Source: Oxytricha trifallax (taxonomy: Eukaryota; Ciliophora; Spirotrichea; Sporadotrichida; Oxytrichidae). From it: DNA of 64,000 nucleotides. A model generated the notes under the pieces. It worked only from the letters and a program-made list of their open reading frames with translations, searched no databases and had not been told where the DNA came from. The translations under genes and the position numbers were made by a program. Each line of letters opens with the position of its first letter. Position 1 is the stretch's first letter. The stretch is from assembly GCA_000711775.1 (NCBI GenBank), contig ARYC01000202.1:113885-177884 (forward strand). The letters are read 5' to 3'. Below are positions 13,388 to 24,994 of the stretch, one piece after another.

Positions 13388-15130
13388 ATGTTTACAATTA
13401 CAAACGACATCATTGGATCAGGACTTCCAGTATCCTCAATGCAAATGCCAAGACCTTTCCCCAAGCTCAATTCCACACTCCTAGCAGCTTCCCAATCAGC
13501 GTCCTCTAATAACTCAAATTCAGAAAAAGAATAAAGTGGTCCCACATCATCGGTGTCTCTTGCTTCCAAGCTTTTAAATGCTGCTAATAATCAGGGAATG
13601 AATGGTCTTGGCGCCTTGCAGTTTATGTCAAAATCAGAGATCAAAGTTGAACCATCAGATGCCAAAATAACTTAACCAAATGTGCCATCACTCAAAAACA
13701 CAGGTTAAAACGGATCAATCAGCAATGCAGTCACTTCGTTTCATGCAGAGCAGAAGCCTTAAGTTACACCAACGAAATAACTGATATCGGTAGCTTCAGC
13801 AGTTATACAGCAGACACTTATGATGAAAAATCAATTGACAAAGGCAGTATAAAAGCTTGAAACTTTTATGTCAGATACTGAGCGCCAAACTAAAGGCATA
13901 ATCTCCAATTTGCAATTGAAATTCAAGGAGCTACAGTCAATAGGCGATCAGGATGAAGAAACTAAATAAACTTGCTTTGAAGAGTTAAAGGAATACATGG
14001 AAAAGTCTACAAAAAATGTTGAAATACTTCGTACCTGCGTTTAGGGATACATTGATAGTTTGATAACACTGAATGATTACAGAATGCCTTAACTTGACTT
14101 GCCCAAGGAAATCTTCAGTAAAGCTGAGATTATTTTCAAGTCACAAGATAGAACCATAGCTAATTGCAACAAAATGATTGAAAAAGTTAACTATTAGCTC
14201 TTTGGTATACAGTCATCAGAGAGACATATCACTGAATTAATGAGAATTGAAATAGAAGATGATGAACAGCCACAATTAAAGAAAATCAAGACTTACAATA
14301 AAAAAATCAACCTAATTATGCAGCATTAAGATCGATTAATTTGCGATGACATGATCTATACTTACAACGACGATTGTGCTTTTAGATTGATCTAGGATTT
14401 AGAACAGAAAGATGTATTGACTGGATGTGAGATGACTGACTCAATTTTAATTTTAGGACATGCATCATGTGCAAGAATGAGTGTGTGGAAATGGAATGGT
14501 AACGAGTATGTTTTTATATAGAAATCCTCACCTTATCATGGAAGTGGCTATGCTGAATTCACAACTACTAAGCTTATGAAAGACCCCTATAACAGTATGC
14601 ATAGCACAGTTTATGGAGTTTTTGGCTCAAACATTCTAAGTAAAGTGAATTTCGATGGCCGCAAGATAAAGGAATGCGAGAAGACTAAAATAGTTGGCAA
14701 ATCTATGATTCTTGTGGATTATAAGCTTATGGCTGAGGATTTAGTCATTGTGTTATACACTCATTAAATTCTTGCCATTAATCCAAAGAACAGAAACAAA
14801 CGTGCTAGCATAAAGCTAGATATTGAGCAAGATCTCCTTATTATCCCTCCTTGCTTTGACATCTAGCTATTGCCTATATTAATTGTGAAAGCAAACTGCC
14901 CTCAATAAAACAATGGAGAGTAGTAAACAAAGAGTGAATCACCAAACACTAAGTATGAGTACCTCGATATAATGAAAAGTGGGTTTAAGGGTAATCTTCC
15001 ATAAAACATACAGCACTTGAAGTTCTTTGGAGTCATTGAGAAAGTCAAAGAAGATAGTCTCATGTTGCTGGCTAGTGATTCTAGCTGCGCACAGTAGTAG
15101 GTTGTTATTGCACAAGTAAAGATTCAATGA
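13388..15130 (+). CDS. Tandem-family paralog 6 (580 aa)
   Basis: Open from ATG 13388 to TGA 15128-15130. N-terminus (about 1-150) rich in S/P/N/A. A middle region (about 150-300) has heptad-like hydrophobic spacing. The C-terminal domain begins near residue 314 with QDRLICDDMIYTYN, followed by GHASCARMSVWKWNGNEY. A later KSGFKGNLP matches the conserved G-F-K-G element. This and paralogs 7, 8 and 9 form the best-conserved subgroup, each keeping ICD/LCD and WxW. Uninterrupted. Ends convergent with paralog 7, about 500 bp apart. Confidence 0.88.
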
Positions 15131-15635
15131 TAATAAGTCAGCAACTTTTATTATTTATTAATAATTTCTTAATATATTTAAATAAAATTCTTATATACTG
15201 CACAATATTAAATATTATTTATAAATTTAAATATAATCATAAATAAAGTAATTGTGAAATTAATAGACAAATCATCACTAATAAATTGATTACGAAAATA
15301 TGTAAGTTTTCTAGTGATCTAAATAAATTTTGTTGTTATAAAAAATCCTTATCATATTTAATATAATATTAAAAGAGAAATCTTTTTAAAATTAGTCAAA
15401 TAATCCCCTAAACTTAAAATAATAATAGTTTGAGGAAACAATATCTTTAAAGCAGACAATTTTAAATTTATCATATGAGATATAAATTTTGCTGTTAAAA
15501 CTTAGGTAGTATAGTAAATATTAAATATATATTTTTTATTTCCCTAACTATATATTGATAATTCTAATGCAATAAAATCTATTTATTAAGATTAGATTGG
15601 TTAATTTAATTTATTTAATATTTATTTATTTTAAA
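15131..15635. other. AT-rich spacer between convergent genes
   Basis: About 500 bp of A/T-rich DNA between two gene 3' ends. No coding frame or obvious terminator structure. Confidence 0.6.
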
Positions 15636-17258
15636 TCATTTAATTTCAATTTGATATAGACAAAGTCTTCCTCCCTGTGTTTGGTCAAATCCTACCACAA
15701 TTGTCTCCTCTAATGTTTTGATTTATTTTCGTTTGTTTCTGTAATTCAATTATCCAGCAATAGTCACATAGTCAAGTTCAGGGATCCTACCTAGTCCCTA
15801 TGACTCAATATCATACAACTTATACCCCTGACTACCCTGGATTATAACTTTAGGAATCACAGCTATTTTAAAGTTATGAGGTACAAGCAAGTGAAGCTGC
15901 TCTATGTCAAGATTTATAGAGCGCTTGTAGGTATATTAGTTGTAATCTGAAAGTACAAGTTCATTTGCATGTAAAATAAGTATGTGTATTTCATCCACTA
16001 CGAAGAAGTCAAGTACTTTCTTTTATCTCTTTGAGATCTTTTTCTTTTCAGAGTTTACTACATTTTAACCATCAATTTTCACTCTATAAATATGCCAATC
16101 TCCACAGCCAATAATCACCGCTTAATTCATCTGTTCAAAGGGGTCTTACTTAATTATGTTAATTGCTGAGTTTTGAGTGTTCAATCCTCTCATGGTAGCT
16201 CCACATTGCAATTTGTGATACTGGAATCCTCTCCATTGCCAGATACTAACTTTACTCTTAACAGCATGACCCAGCACTATAATTGATTCAGTTATGTAAC
16301 AACCACATATTGGCTCTAGATCGTCTAAAGTTTGAAGTACTTTAAAAGCCTCATCTTTTTTAAGACTGTATACGAAACTATCACATATCAATCTGTCTTC
16401 ATGCATCAGCATGAAACATACTCTTTATTTTAGAGATTTCACATGCTTAAGTTCTTTGTTTTATGAGGGTTAACTTTCAATTGTATAAATATCAGTGTAG
16501 CTTGAAGTTTTCTATCTTAGGGCAAACGTATTTTCATTAATCAATATTATATTAGGCTCATATATAGTATCATATGTTGGAGCATTATGATCTAATTATG
16601 CAATTTGCTATACGTTGCAAAAAACTTCTCTACTAAAAATATCTCTTGGTATTTTTACATGATTCAAAGCTTCAATAGAATCGTTGTAATTATCTATAAT
16701 TTAAATCATTCTATCAGTGTTCGGCAAATGAATATCTAGAAAAGTTTTAAAGTTTTCCTCTATTTCTTGAAGTACATTAAATTCATGATCAATTGCTCTG
16801 TTCATGCCATATTCTTCTTTCATTGAGCGAATTTGCAAAGCTTTCTCATCCCTGTGTTTCGCCAAATCTTCTAACCTATTAATGAGGTATCCTTGTTACA
16901 CCTCTAATCCTTTGATAAACTCATCGAGTTTCTTGTTAAATCTGTCTCTTAATTCTTGCATTTTATCCTTCTTCAAAATAGTATCTTAGATCTTTTGCAA
17001 AAGCATTGCACAAGCAGCTTGTTAAGGATTAAGGTCTTAATCGTCATAATCATAATTACTCATATTACTTTAGTTTCTCACATGTTCCTGTAAAATTTAA
17101 TCAGCTGCTCTCTGATACTACTCTAACAAAGAAATAATGGAGTTGTTGCTTGGATTTGAAGGTAGAGGAAGTGGCATGGGCTATGTTATATTTAAATCTT
17201 GGTTTAGAAATTCTGGGTTAAATTCTTGAATTGAAGAGTCTCTTCTCCTTTTTGGCAT
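15636..17258 (-). CDS. Tandem-family paralog 7 (540 aa)
   Basis: Frame from ATG 17258 to TGA 15638-15636. The protein starts MPKRRR, a compact basic tract resembling a monopartite nuclear localisation signal. Residues about 80-200 are strongly charged and helical-looking (KKDKMQELRDRFNKK, LAKHRDEKALQIRSMKEE), a plausible coiled coil. The family domain begins near residue 288 with EDRLICDSFVYSL, then GHAVKSKVSIWQWRGFQY. The C-terminus has VVGFDQTQGGRL, echoed in paralogs 2 and 8. Uninterrupted. Likely nuclear (inference from the basic N-terminus). Confidence 0.87.
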
Positions 17259-17460
17259 TTTTAATAATATTATAAATTCGATCTACCAAGAATCTAAAAC
17301 AAGTTCCTCTTATTAAAATTTAGAATATTAACTTTAATAATTAGGTTAAAAATAAATCTAAAAATAACATAAAAGAATTGTAAAACTTCTAACTTTTAAC
17401 TATTTTTTAAAATTAAAACATTGGTAATAATTAAATTTTGGGGTTTAGAATTCAACTTGA

Positions 17461-18915
17461 TCATATTATGCTTATCTATGCTACTACCAACCGTCCACCT
17501 TGCTTCTTATCATTAGCAAGGACCACTAGTTTATCATCTCTTACTCCTTCTATGGGTCCAATTATTTGAAGTTATTGAATCATAAGTGGTAGTTCACCCT
17601 CGAAACCCCTTCTCATCATATCTGTTATGAAATAAGTATTATCATGGCCTTTAGTAATTACAACTGGTAGAAGGTTGAGATCAAAGTTTGGTGGGGCTAA
17701 GAGACAAGTTTATTCGCAATTGAACTTTATATTGGCTATTTTTATTCTGCTAACAGGATCTTACAAACAGAGCTAATGAGTGTATAGTATGATGATGAGC
17801 TTTTGAGATACTATTTTATAATCAACAAGCATAAATGACTTCCTTAGTACCGTTTCCTTTTTACTGTCTTTCAAGCATCTGCCATTTAGAATTAGTTTAG
17901 CTAGAGTATTACATCCAAATACAGCATATATTTAATTGACAAGTTCAGAAAATGGGTCTCTCCTAAGCATTGTGACTTGATAATCTTGATCTTAACCCCA
18001 ACCGAGATAAGACTTTACTATCTTGATATATTTAACTTCATTCCACCTCCAAATACTCAATCGTCCATTGTTAGCATGACCAAAGACGATAATTTGGTCT
18101 GATAAAGGCACTCCACCTGTAATGTTTTTCTCTCCTAAATCTTACAGAAAGTTAAACTTCTCTTCTTCCTCATCATATTGAAAAATATGATCATCACAGA
18201 TTATTCGGTTTTCATGATAAATCAGTACATTTACTCTTCTCTGTAATTATTTGAGTGGTTCTATGTATAACTTATTGTCTTCTGTAACATTAAGCCTAAT
18301 CAGTTCAGTGAATGGCTAGTCTTTGTATTACAGGCCCATCAAGTTAACATTTACTTAATCTATTAGGTTAGTAAACCCACCAAATTAAGGATCAAAGCTC
18401 TCTGATAAAATATCTGCTTGGCAACTTACTCCCTTTGCTAATTTAAGATCTGGCACCTTGAATCTGTTGATTTTAATTAAACTCTCTTGATACTCACACA
18501 CTGATCTTCTCAAGATCTCTACATTCTGAACTGATCGATCTGTGTAATCCTTGATTTCTCTCAGTAAATCTTATTTCTTTGCAAAATTGGAAGCCCCATC
18601 CCCTATACTTTGATACTCCTGATATTTGGTTTCTAAACTGTTGACAATGTTTTTGGTGATTCTATCTGTATCTTGTACGAATAATTCTAGTTTATCTATG
18701 GTCTATTTTAGTTGAATCTTCATCTATTGATTCTATTGGATGACAGCCGATGTCAAGTGAAGTAACTGTTTGCTGCTGGAGGGATTGCCCTGAGTGTTTT
18801 GAGAGTAACTCATGGCATTATAGTGATTGTTCAGTTGAGAGTCCTGATTCAAGTCTAGCTCTTTTTTTATGTTTTTTACTCTAGACAGGTCAGAGGATTA
18901 GTAATTGTTCATCAT
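17461..18915 (-). CDS. Tandem-family paralog 8 (484 aa)
   Basis: Frame from tandem ATGs at 18915 and 18912 to TGA 17463-17461. A short N-terminus with Lys-rich patches is followed by a helical region (about 45-180). The family domain starts near residue 233 with ENRIICDDHIFQYD and continues with GHANNGRLSIWRWNEVKY. The element RRGFEGELP near the C-terminus and the terminal KKQGGRLVVAQ stretch match paralogs 6 and 7. Same strand as paralog 7, 202 bp upstream of it. Being short and well conserved, it approximates the minimal form of the family. Confidence 0.88.
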
Positions 18916-19310
18916 TGCTAGTTATGAATTGAAGGAAATTTGTGAGAAAAAATATATTGCTCAAACACAAATAAGGTCTAAAATATATTATATATGACTT
19001 AAACTGAACTTAAAATTCATCAATTTAAATATTCAAGTGGAAGTGAAATATAAAAGTAAATATTATTACAAATCTTAATTAAATACCAAAGTTATTTATT
19101 ATTATTATTATTTTGCAATCTTATTTTATAATTTGAATGCAATCTAAATATTTATATTTTTAATAAATTAAAATTATTTAAAATTAATTTCCTATATCTT
19201 ACAAGAATTTTAATACTCTTTATAGCGACAAACAAATCACATGATAAGTTTATTTGATTATATTTTTAATAATAATACCAATTTTTACTTAAACTTTTAA
19301 TTTTAATTAA
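18916..19310. other. AT-rich spacer with short ATT repeat
   Basis: A/T-rich gap containing a short (ATT)n run near 19097-19112. No gene seen. Confidence 0.5.
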
Positions 19311-21803
19311 TCAAATAACAAATCTATTTGTTTGACTTGGTGACTGTCTTCCTCTCTTTTTAGGTTAAAACCCGTACATTCCCTTAAAATGTGAATTCTC
19401 ACTTTATATTGTCTTATCTAAACTTTGCTGGTAGAGTTCTTGTTACTGCTGTAGCTTTGTCATCGCGCTATTTAAGAATTAAGTTTGTGCATCGTTATTT
19501 TAGTCTTTATCAATTCCATTCACATTAATGCCATCTTCATCTCTTTCATAAACATTATAATCATCATCACCATCGTTGTCAATATCCAACTCATCTTCTT
19601 CGTCCATACAGTAAATAAGTTCTTCAAGATCTCCAATGTATTCTAGTATGGCTTTATTGCCTATCGTTTCCTCACTGCAAAATAGATAGAGGCATTGCAA
19701 ATAATCAACAAAAGCCACTTCATCGTCCCTGCTTTAAACTTCTCTATGGAAATATTGCATAACTCGAGAAGTTCTTAAAGTGTAAGCATCAAAGTAAAAA
19801 TTATAGGCATTCTGACTAAATAAGCTCTAAAAGTAGCCTTCTTATTCATACATAGATTGTGGATAGTATTTTATATTTTCATCATATTTTACAGCTATTA
19901 ATGTCAAGTTTGACAAGTTGGTTTCCAAGAGATGCTGATCTTATTCCGAGAATCTAAGCAGAAGTATAGTGGATTAAATCAAATTGTAGTGATTAATCAG
20001 ATGTTCAATGCACCAGGAGTCTGACACATAAGTTAGTGACTAAACTATCAAAGTTAACTCATTGATACTTTACAGTTCGAGCTCAATTCCATGTTCAATT
20101 GGAATATCCAGTACAGTTTTAACTAATTAAGATCCATTGATTAATTTCTCAATCACTTGATTTATCTCAGTGCAACATATAAGCGTCTTAAAGCACTTTA
20201 AAGCCTAGCAAACAACATTATGTCTCTACTCTGATTTCTTTAATTCAAACAAGTTTTCAAGGCATATTTACAAAGCTATTGGAAAGCCATTCTACAAAAA
20301 TTGTACGGTCACATACTCATTTTGATAAGCCATTAATGATTTTATGAATTATAGAATAGCATTTAATTCGCAATACACTACATAAGCAGTTTTTTCATCT
20401 CTATTTGTAATATTTTTATCGATTAAAGTTTTAAGAGTGAATGAGAGGTATTTTACCCTTGCTATTAGATTGTCGCACAAAACTTTGTAGTTTGAGTTGT
20501 TTGTAATTACTGATAAAATTTGATTTTCTTTCAACTTCAAAAACCTAGTTAAACTGTAAAATATGCTGGTAACCTAATCTTGATAGTCGATGTCTAAACA
20601 AATCTGTTCTTTTGAATAATCTATTGAGTTGTAATAGGCAGTTAACTAGAGAACAAGAAACTTGAACATTCTCTTTTCTAACTTTTCAAATTTTAGGCTC
20701 TTGCTAAATAGAATGAGAGATGTAAACGTTTGAGTGATAAAAACAATAGCATCGTCTGTATTAGTTTCAGAAATTTCACTCATTATATTAAAAGCTGTTT
20801 CTATAAATCTCTCTTATACAATGGCGCTTCTATAATCTGCATCTTCAAATCTAGCGAATTCATTTATTATCCAAAATTAAGATTCCACATTTTAAAGATC
20901 TAAATCTTGAATTCCTGTTTTTAAAAGTGACTGTAACTACTGAATGATAATTTTAATTAGTTGGTTTTCGGCTAAAAAGTGAAAAAGCTCTTTGGAATTC
21001 TCAGTCCTGCTAATCATCATTAATATTATGGTGTACATTTCATGTTTTACAAATTAGCTGCTGTGCTGCAGTAATGAGATTAGCATTTGCATAACTTAGG
21101 TATTTAGATAAATATCAAGCTCTTTTAGTTCATATTTTATTATTACATTCTTTAAAGCTAAAAGCCCTACAACAGTTAATAATTCCGATTGAGCTTTATT
21201 ATTAATCAAATCATTAATAATATACTGTATGTCCTCCGGGCCAATTATCAACTTTGAAACGGTGTGTCTAAGTTAGTCAAATTGTTCTTTACTTTCTATA
21301 TTTATTAGCTTTATTTATACTTCTAATTCCAACTGTTTCTAAGTTGCAAAGCTCTCAATATTTGCAAATAATTTCTAAATAAACTATTGGAATGTATGCC
21401 TGGGTGGATTGTAAGTTACAATTTAATTTTCTTATTCATTTTATAACTATTAGTGATTTATTGGGTTGATGTCAAACAGATCGTTTTTACTAAATTTAGC
21501 ACCTTAATGAAATTCATTTTTTACTTCTTATCCAAGGTTTTAAATTTATGTCTCAGTTTGACTCTCAGATGAACATAAATTTTGATTGATAAGTTGTTCG
21601 TGTTTCTTTTATATGAAACTACTTCTTTTATTGCTTATCAATGCTTTTCTGTTTTTCTTCCTGAGACTAACTGTAAATTTCTCTACTTTTTATATGAAGT
21701 TTATTGGTTTTTACGATATAGTTAATAACTGCCGTTATTTTTCAGTTTATATAATCTATTATTGATTATTCTTGCCTATGTTGAATAGGTATGTATCTTG
21801 CAT
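19311..21803 (-). CDS. Divergent importin-alpha-like protein (830 aa)
   Basis: Frame from ATG 21803 to TGA 19313-19311, unlike the surrounding family. The N-terminus carries KFTVSLRKKNRKALISNKR (about residues 44-62), which resembles the arginine/lysine-rich importin-beta-binding (IBB) helix of karyopherin-alpha. Residues about 180-690 are alpha-helical and leucine-rich, as expected of armadillo repeats (for example QSELLTVVGLLALKNVI). An acidic D/E-rich stretch (about 710-750) and a basic KKRGRQ tail follow. It is longer than the usual ~530 aa importin-alpha. Importin-alpha links nuclear-localisation-signal cargo to importin-beta. Assignment rests on IBB resemblance plus helical repeats; another ARM/HEAT protein remains possible. 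Uninterrupted, like its neighbours. Confidence 0.6.
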
Positions 21804-22173
21804 TGTAATGTCTAATATCTTGTAAAATTTAAATTTATTTAAAATAGTTTAATTCAGAAAACACTTATAAATATTAAAATATTCAAAAAAGAGATAGAGT
21901 TAAAGCCAATAATTTGGATATTTTGCATTAAAATCCTATCAGATAAAACCTTATTATGGAATTCTAAAAATTCGAAATGATTGAGAGAAATGAAAAATAA
22001 CACAAATTTACCGTCACTATAATAAACAAATATTTTTAATAGTTTCTAATAATTGAATAATTCAATTTAAAATCAAATTTTTATTTTAAATATTTCACAC
22101 TCCTGCAACATTTCTTATTTTAACTAATTGCTAGCATAATAAGATTTAATCATTTACTTATAATAAACTCTTA
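21804..22173. promoter_or_regulatory. Divergent upstream region of importin-like gene and paralog 9
   Basis: A 370-bp AT-rich interval between two divergent start codons, so it should contain both promoters. No specific element recognised. Confidence 0.35.
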
Positions 22174-24849
22174 ATGAACAATTTCGGTTAGTATCAGCCA
22201 CTACCTTAATTCCCAAAAATTAACAGTGTAAGAACACTTCCCCCAATTCAATTTGGCAGCTACCCAACAAATAACTTCTAGTCAATAAACACCAGAATTC
22301 CCTATCAACAACAAGTAATGTACTAATAGTAGTAACAGTAGTAAATCTACCCTCAATATCAACAGTAATTTCCATAACAAGACTTCTAGATCAATCATTA
22401 AACACTTTTAAAAGGTAGAGAAAGCGTTGAAATGATAGATTATCAAAATGTATAGTCATAGTTGCCTATACCCTACCTTAAGATGCCCACCATCCCTCTA
22501 AATCAAAATGGGCTCTCACTTTAGCATCTGTATCAAAATAATCAAAAAGTGAACTAAAAGAAGTCAAGAAATAAGACACAAAACTTATAAAATAACTAAG
22601 AATAGCAAGATATCTTAGACTAAGAAAACCCAGAAAACTAACCCCAAAATACATAAAAGCTTAAAAAGAAAAATGCAAAAAATTAACCATAATAAAAACA
22701 ATCTAAGGAAAACTCATCAAGCACACCAGATGGTACCAAGCCAAAGCGAACCAGAACTAGAAATCCACTAAAAATATAACAATAGACTAATTAAAATTCT
22801 TAAAACTAAAACCAAAATAGTTCAAAACTATCACAAAATTAAGAGGAAAATTAAAAAGATTAAAATATAAATTAAGAAGACGAATAATAAGCTAATGATA
22901 CTTCCTAGATTCTTCGAAGTAGCAACAGTCAAAACATAGAAAATGAAGATAATATTTAAGAAGAATCGATGGATGATTAAGAAAACTTGGAAGACCAAGA
23001 AGAGGAATGTATGGGCTTAGGAGATTTAGACTAAAAATATAGACATTTGATAAAACAAAAAGACGAAGATGTATGTGACAGTAATAGAACTTCTTCAAAT
23101 AAAGATAATGAGAACGTAGATCAAAAGTTCGATCTTTAAAAGATGATCGATGACTAAATCTAACAGATGCAGGAAAATGAACCTTAATTTGATCTCCAAG
23201 CTATGTGCTTGCCAAATTTAAGAGAACAGCTTCAACTTGCAGGGATTGCAAATGATCAAATCAATTAAATGCTTTAGAGTTAAGAAGGAGTGGATCTTGA
23301 TGATAGACCTTAGAAGAGTTCAGGAAAAAAGAAGGGTAAGGGAAGAGGAAAAGGGAGAAAACCATCTAATATAATTCATCATCCAAATAGAAATGACTAT
23401 TAAGCGTAAAACTAAGTAGTCCAGCAAGAATAACTTCCTCAGGTAGAATACGCTTTTGAGCAGAGTAATTAGAATAATACAGGCAAATAAATCTATGAAA
23501 TTTTAATTGAAGTAGCTTCTGATGTGAGATCCACTTCTGAAGAAATAAAAAATCAACTTTAGGAAGCTTAAATTAGAATTTAAGATCTTGCAACTGATGT
23601 CGAGAGAATAACTAACAGTATTATAGCAACATTGGATTAAAAAATTACTGCCCAAATAAACTATCAAGAACAGTTTTCAAAAACAGAAGAGGGGAGAGAG
23701 AACCCAGAGGTTTAAGAGAGAGCATAGTTAATCATGAATGACATTAATGTATACAGTGATCGATCTTTGAGGACTGTCCGTACTATGAAAGATGAACTTG
23801 ATACCTTCAAAAATGCTCTCTAAACTATCAATAGCGCAAAGGTACTGAAATACACAATAGAGAAGGATTTACTAATACAGCACTCGGTTGTAGGAGTCAC
23901 TGAAATTCCGAGTAGGTGTGGATATGATTTCATGTTTCAGTAGCTCAGTGAAGGATTGATAGCTTACTCAAATAAGTAAATTCAACAAACAGATATCGTT
24001 GCTTTTGTACCAGACACTTAACGACAAGTCGTAGAGATGAAAGTTGTGAAGTCATTTGGTAGAGCGGTGAATATGATTATACAACATGAAGAGCGTATAT
24101 TATGCGATGATCACATTTATGTAGTTGATGAGATGACTGGTACATTTAATTTGATGCAAAATCTAGACTAAAATGATATCACAGGGGCTTATTGTGTCAG
24201 TGAAAAATTGATTGTTTTTGGGCATAGGAAATTTTAAAAGTTAAGTATTTGGCAATGGGATAATGACTGCTACAATTTCTTGCAAAAAGGACTGTTAATT
24301 AAGCCTACTCCAAACTACACTGAATATCCAATTACTTTAATGCGTCGAGATATGTTTTCAGATTTACCTAATGAAATAATATGCGTATTAAATGGCTTTT
24401 AAGTAACTAGAATTCTGATGAATGGTAAAGATGTAAGTTTATCACAGAAAACAAAAGTATGGTCAAATAAACGCAACCCAACAATTGACTATATATAAGC
24501 TGAGAAAGATTTGTTTCTGATCTTCTATGACACTCAAGTTTTAATGGTAGATTCAGCAAAACATGTAAAAACTAGAAAGATTTAGTTTTAACACTCTTAA
24601 AATATTATGATTCCAAGTCCTAAATTCAACCATAATACTATGCCAGTGGTATTTTTGTAAAAAGAGAGAATATTAGAGGTCCTAGATGTAATGGGAACTG
24701 GTTATAAAGGATAAGTGGATTTAGGTGAATATGGTGACTATAGACTTCTGGGTGTAGTTAAAAGTAATAAATTGAGGCCAGATTAAGTATTGATCAGTGC
24801 TTGTGACAAATAAGAGCACTTATTTTTAATCAGGCTCTAACTATTTTGA
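22174..24849 (+). CDS. Tandem-family paralog 9, longest, basic GRGKGRKP tract (891 aa)
   Basis: Open from ATG 22174 to TGA 24847-24849. The N-terminal ~240 residues are poly-Q/N-rich, many encoded by TAA/TAG. An acidic stretch follows (about 250-320). Near residues 384-397 is a Lys/Gly/Arg tract containing GKGRGKGRKP, similar to an extended AT-hook. A helical section (about 430-560) precedes the family domain, which starts near residue 639 with EERILCDDHIYVVDE, then GHRKFQKLSIWQWDNDCY. GTGYKGQVDLG near the C-terminus matches the shared G-Y-K-G element. No interruptions over 2.7 kb. The next gene, 145 bp away, is the first one containing IESs. Confidence 0.87.
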
Positions 24850-24994
24850 AAAATTGAAGATAAATTAAATTTAATTATTATATTAATGATTAATTTCACT
24901 TAAAATTTGCATAGTAAATTCATATTGTTTAAAAGATTTTTGAAAGATTTTCAATATAATTAGATTTCTAGGGATTTATAACATATTGTGCAAA

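Noticed and set aside
13372-13569. Minus-strand frame of 65 codons
   Set aside because: Antisense shadow of the N-terminus of paralog 6, which has a full 580-codon frame.
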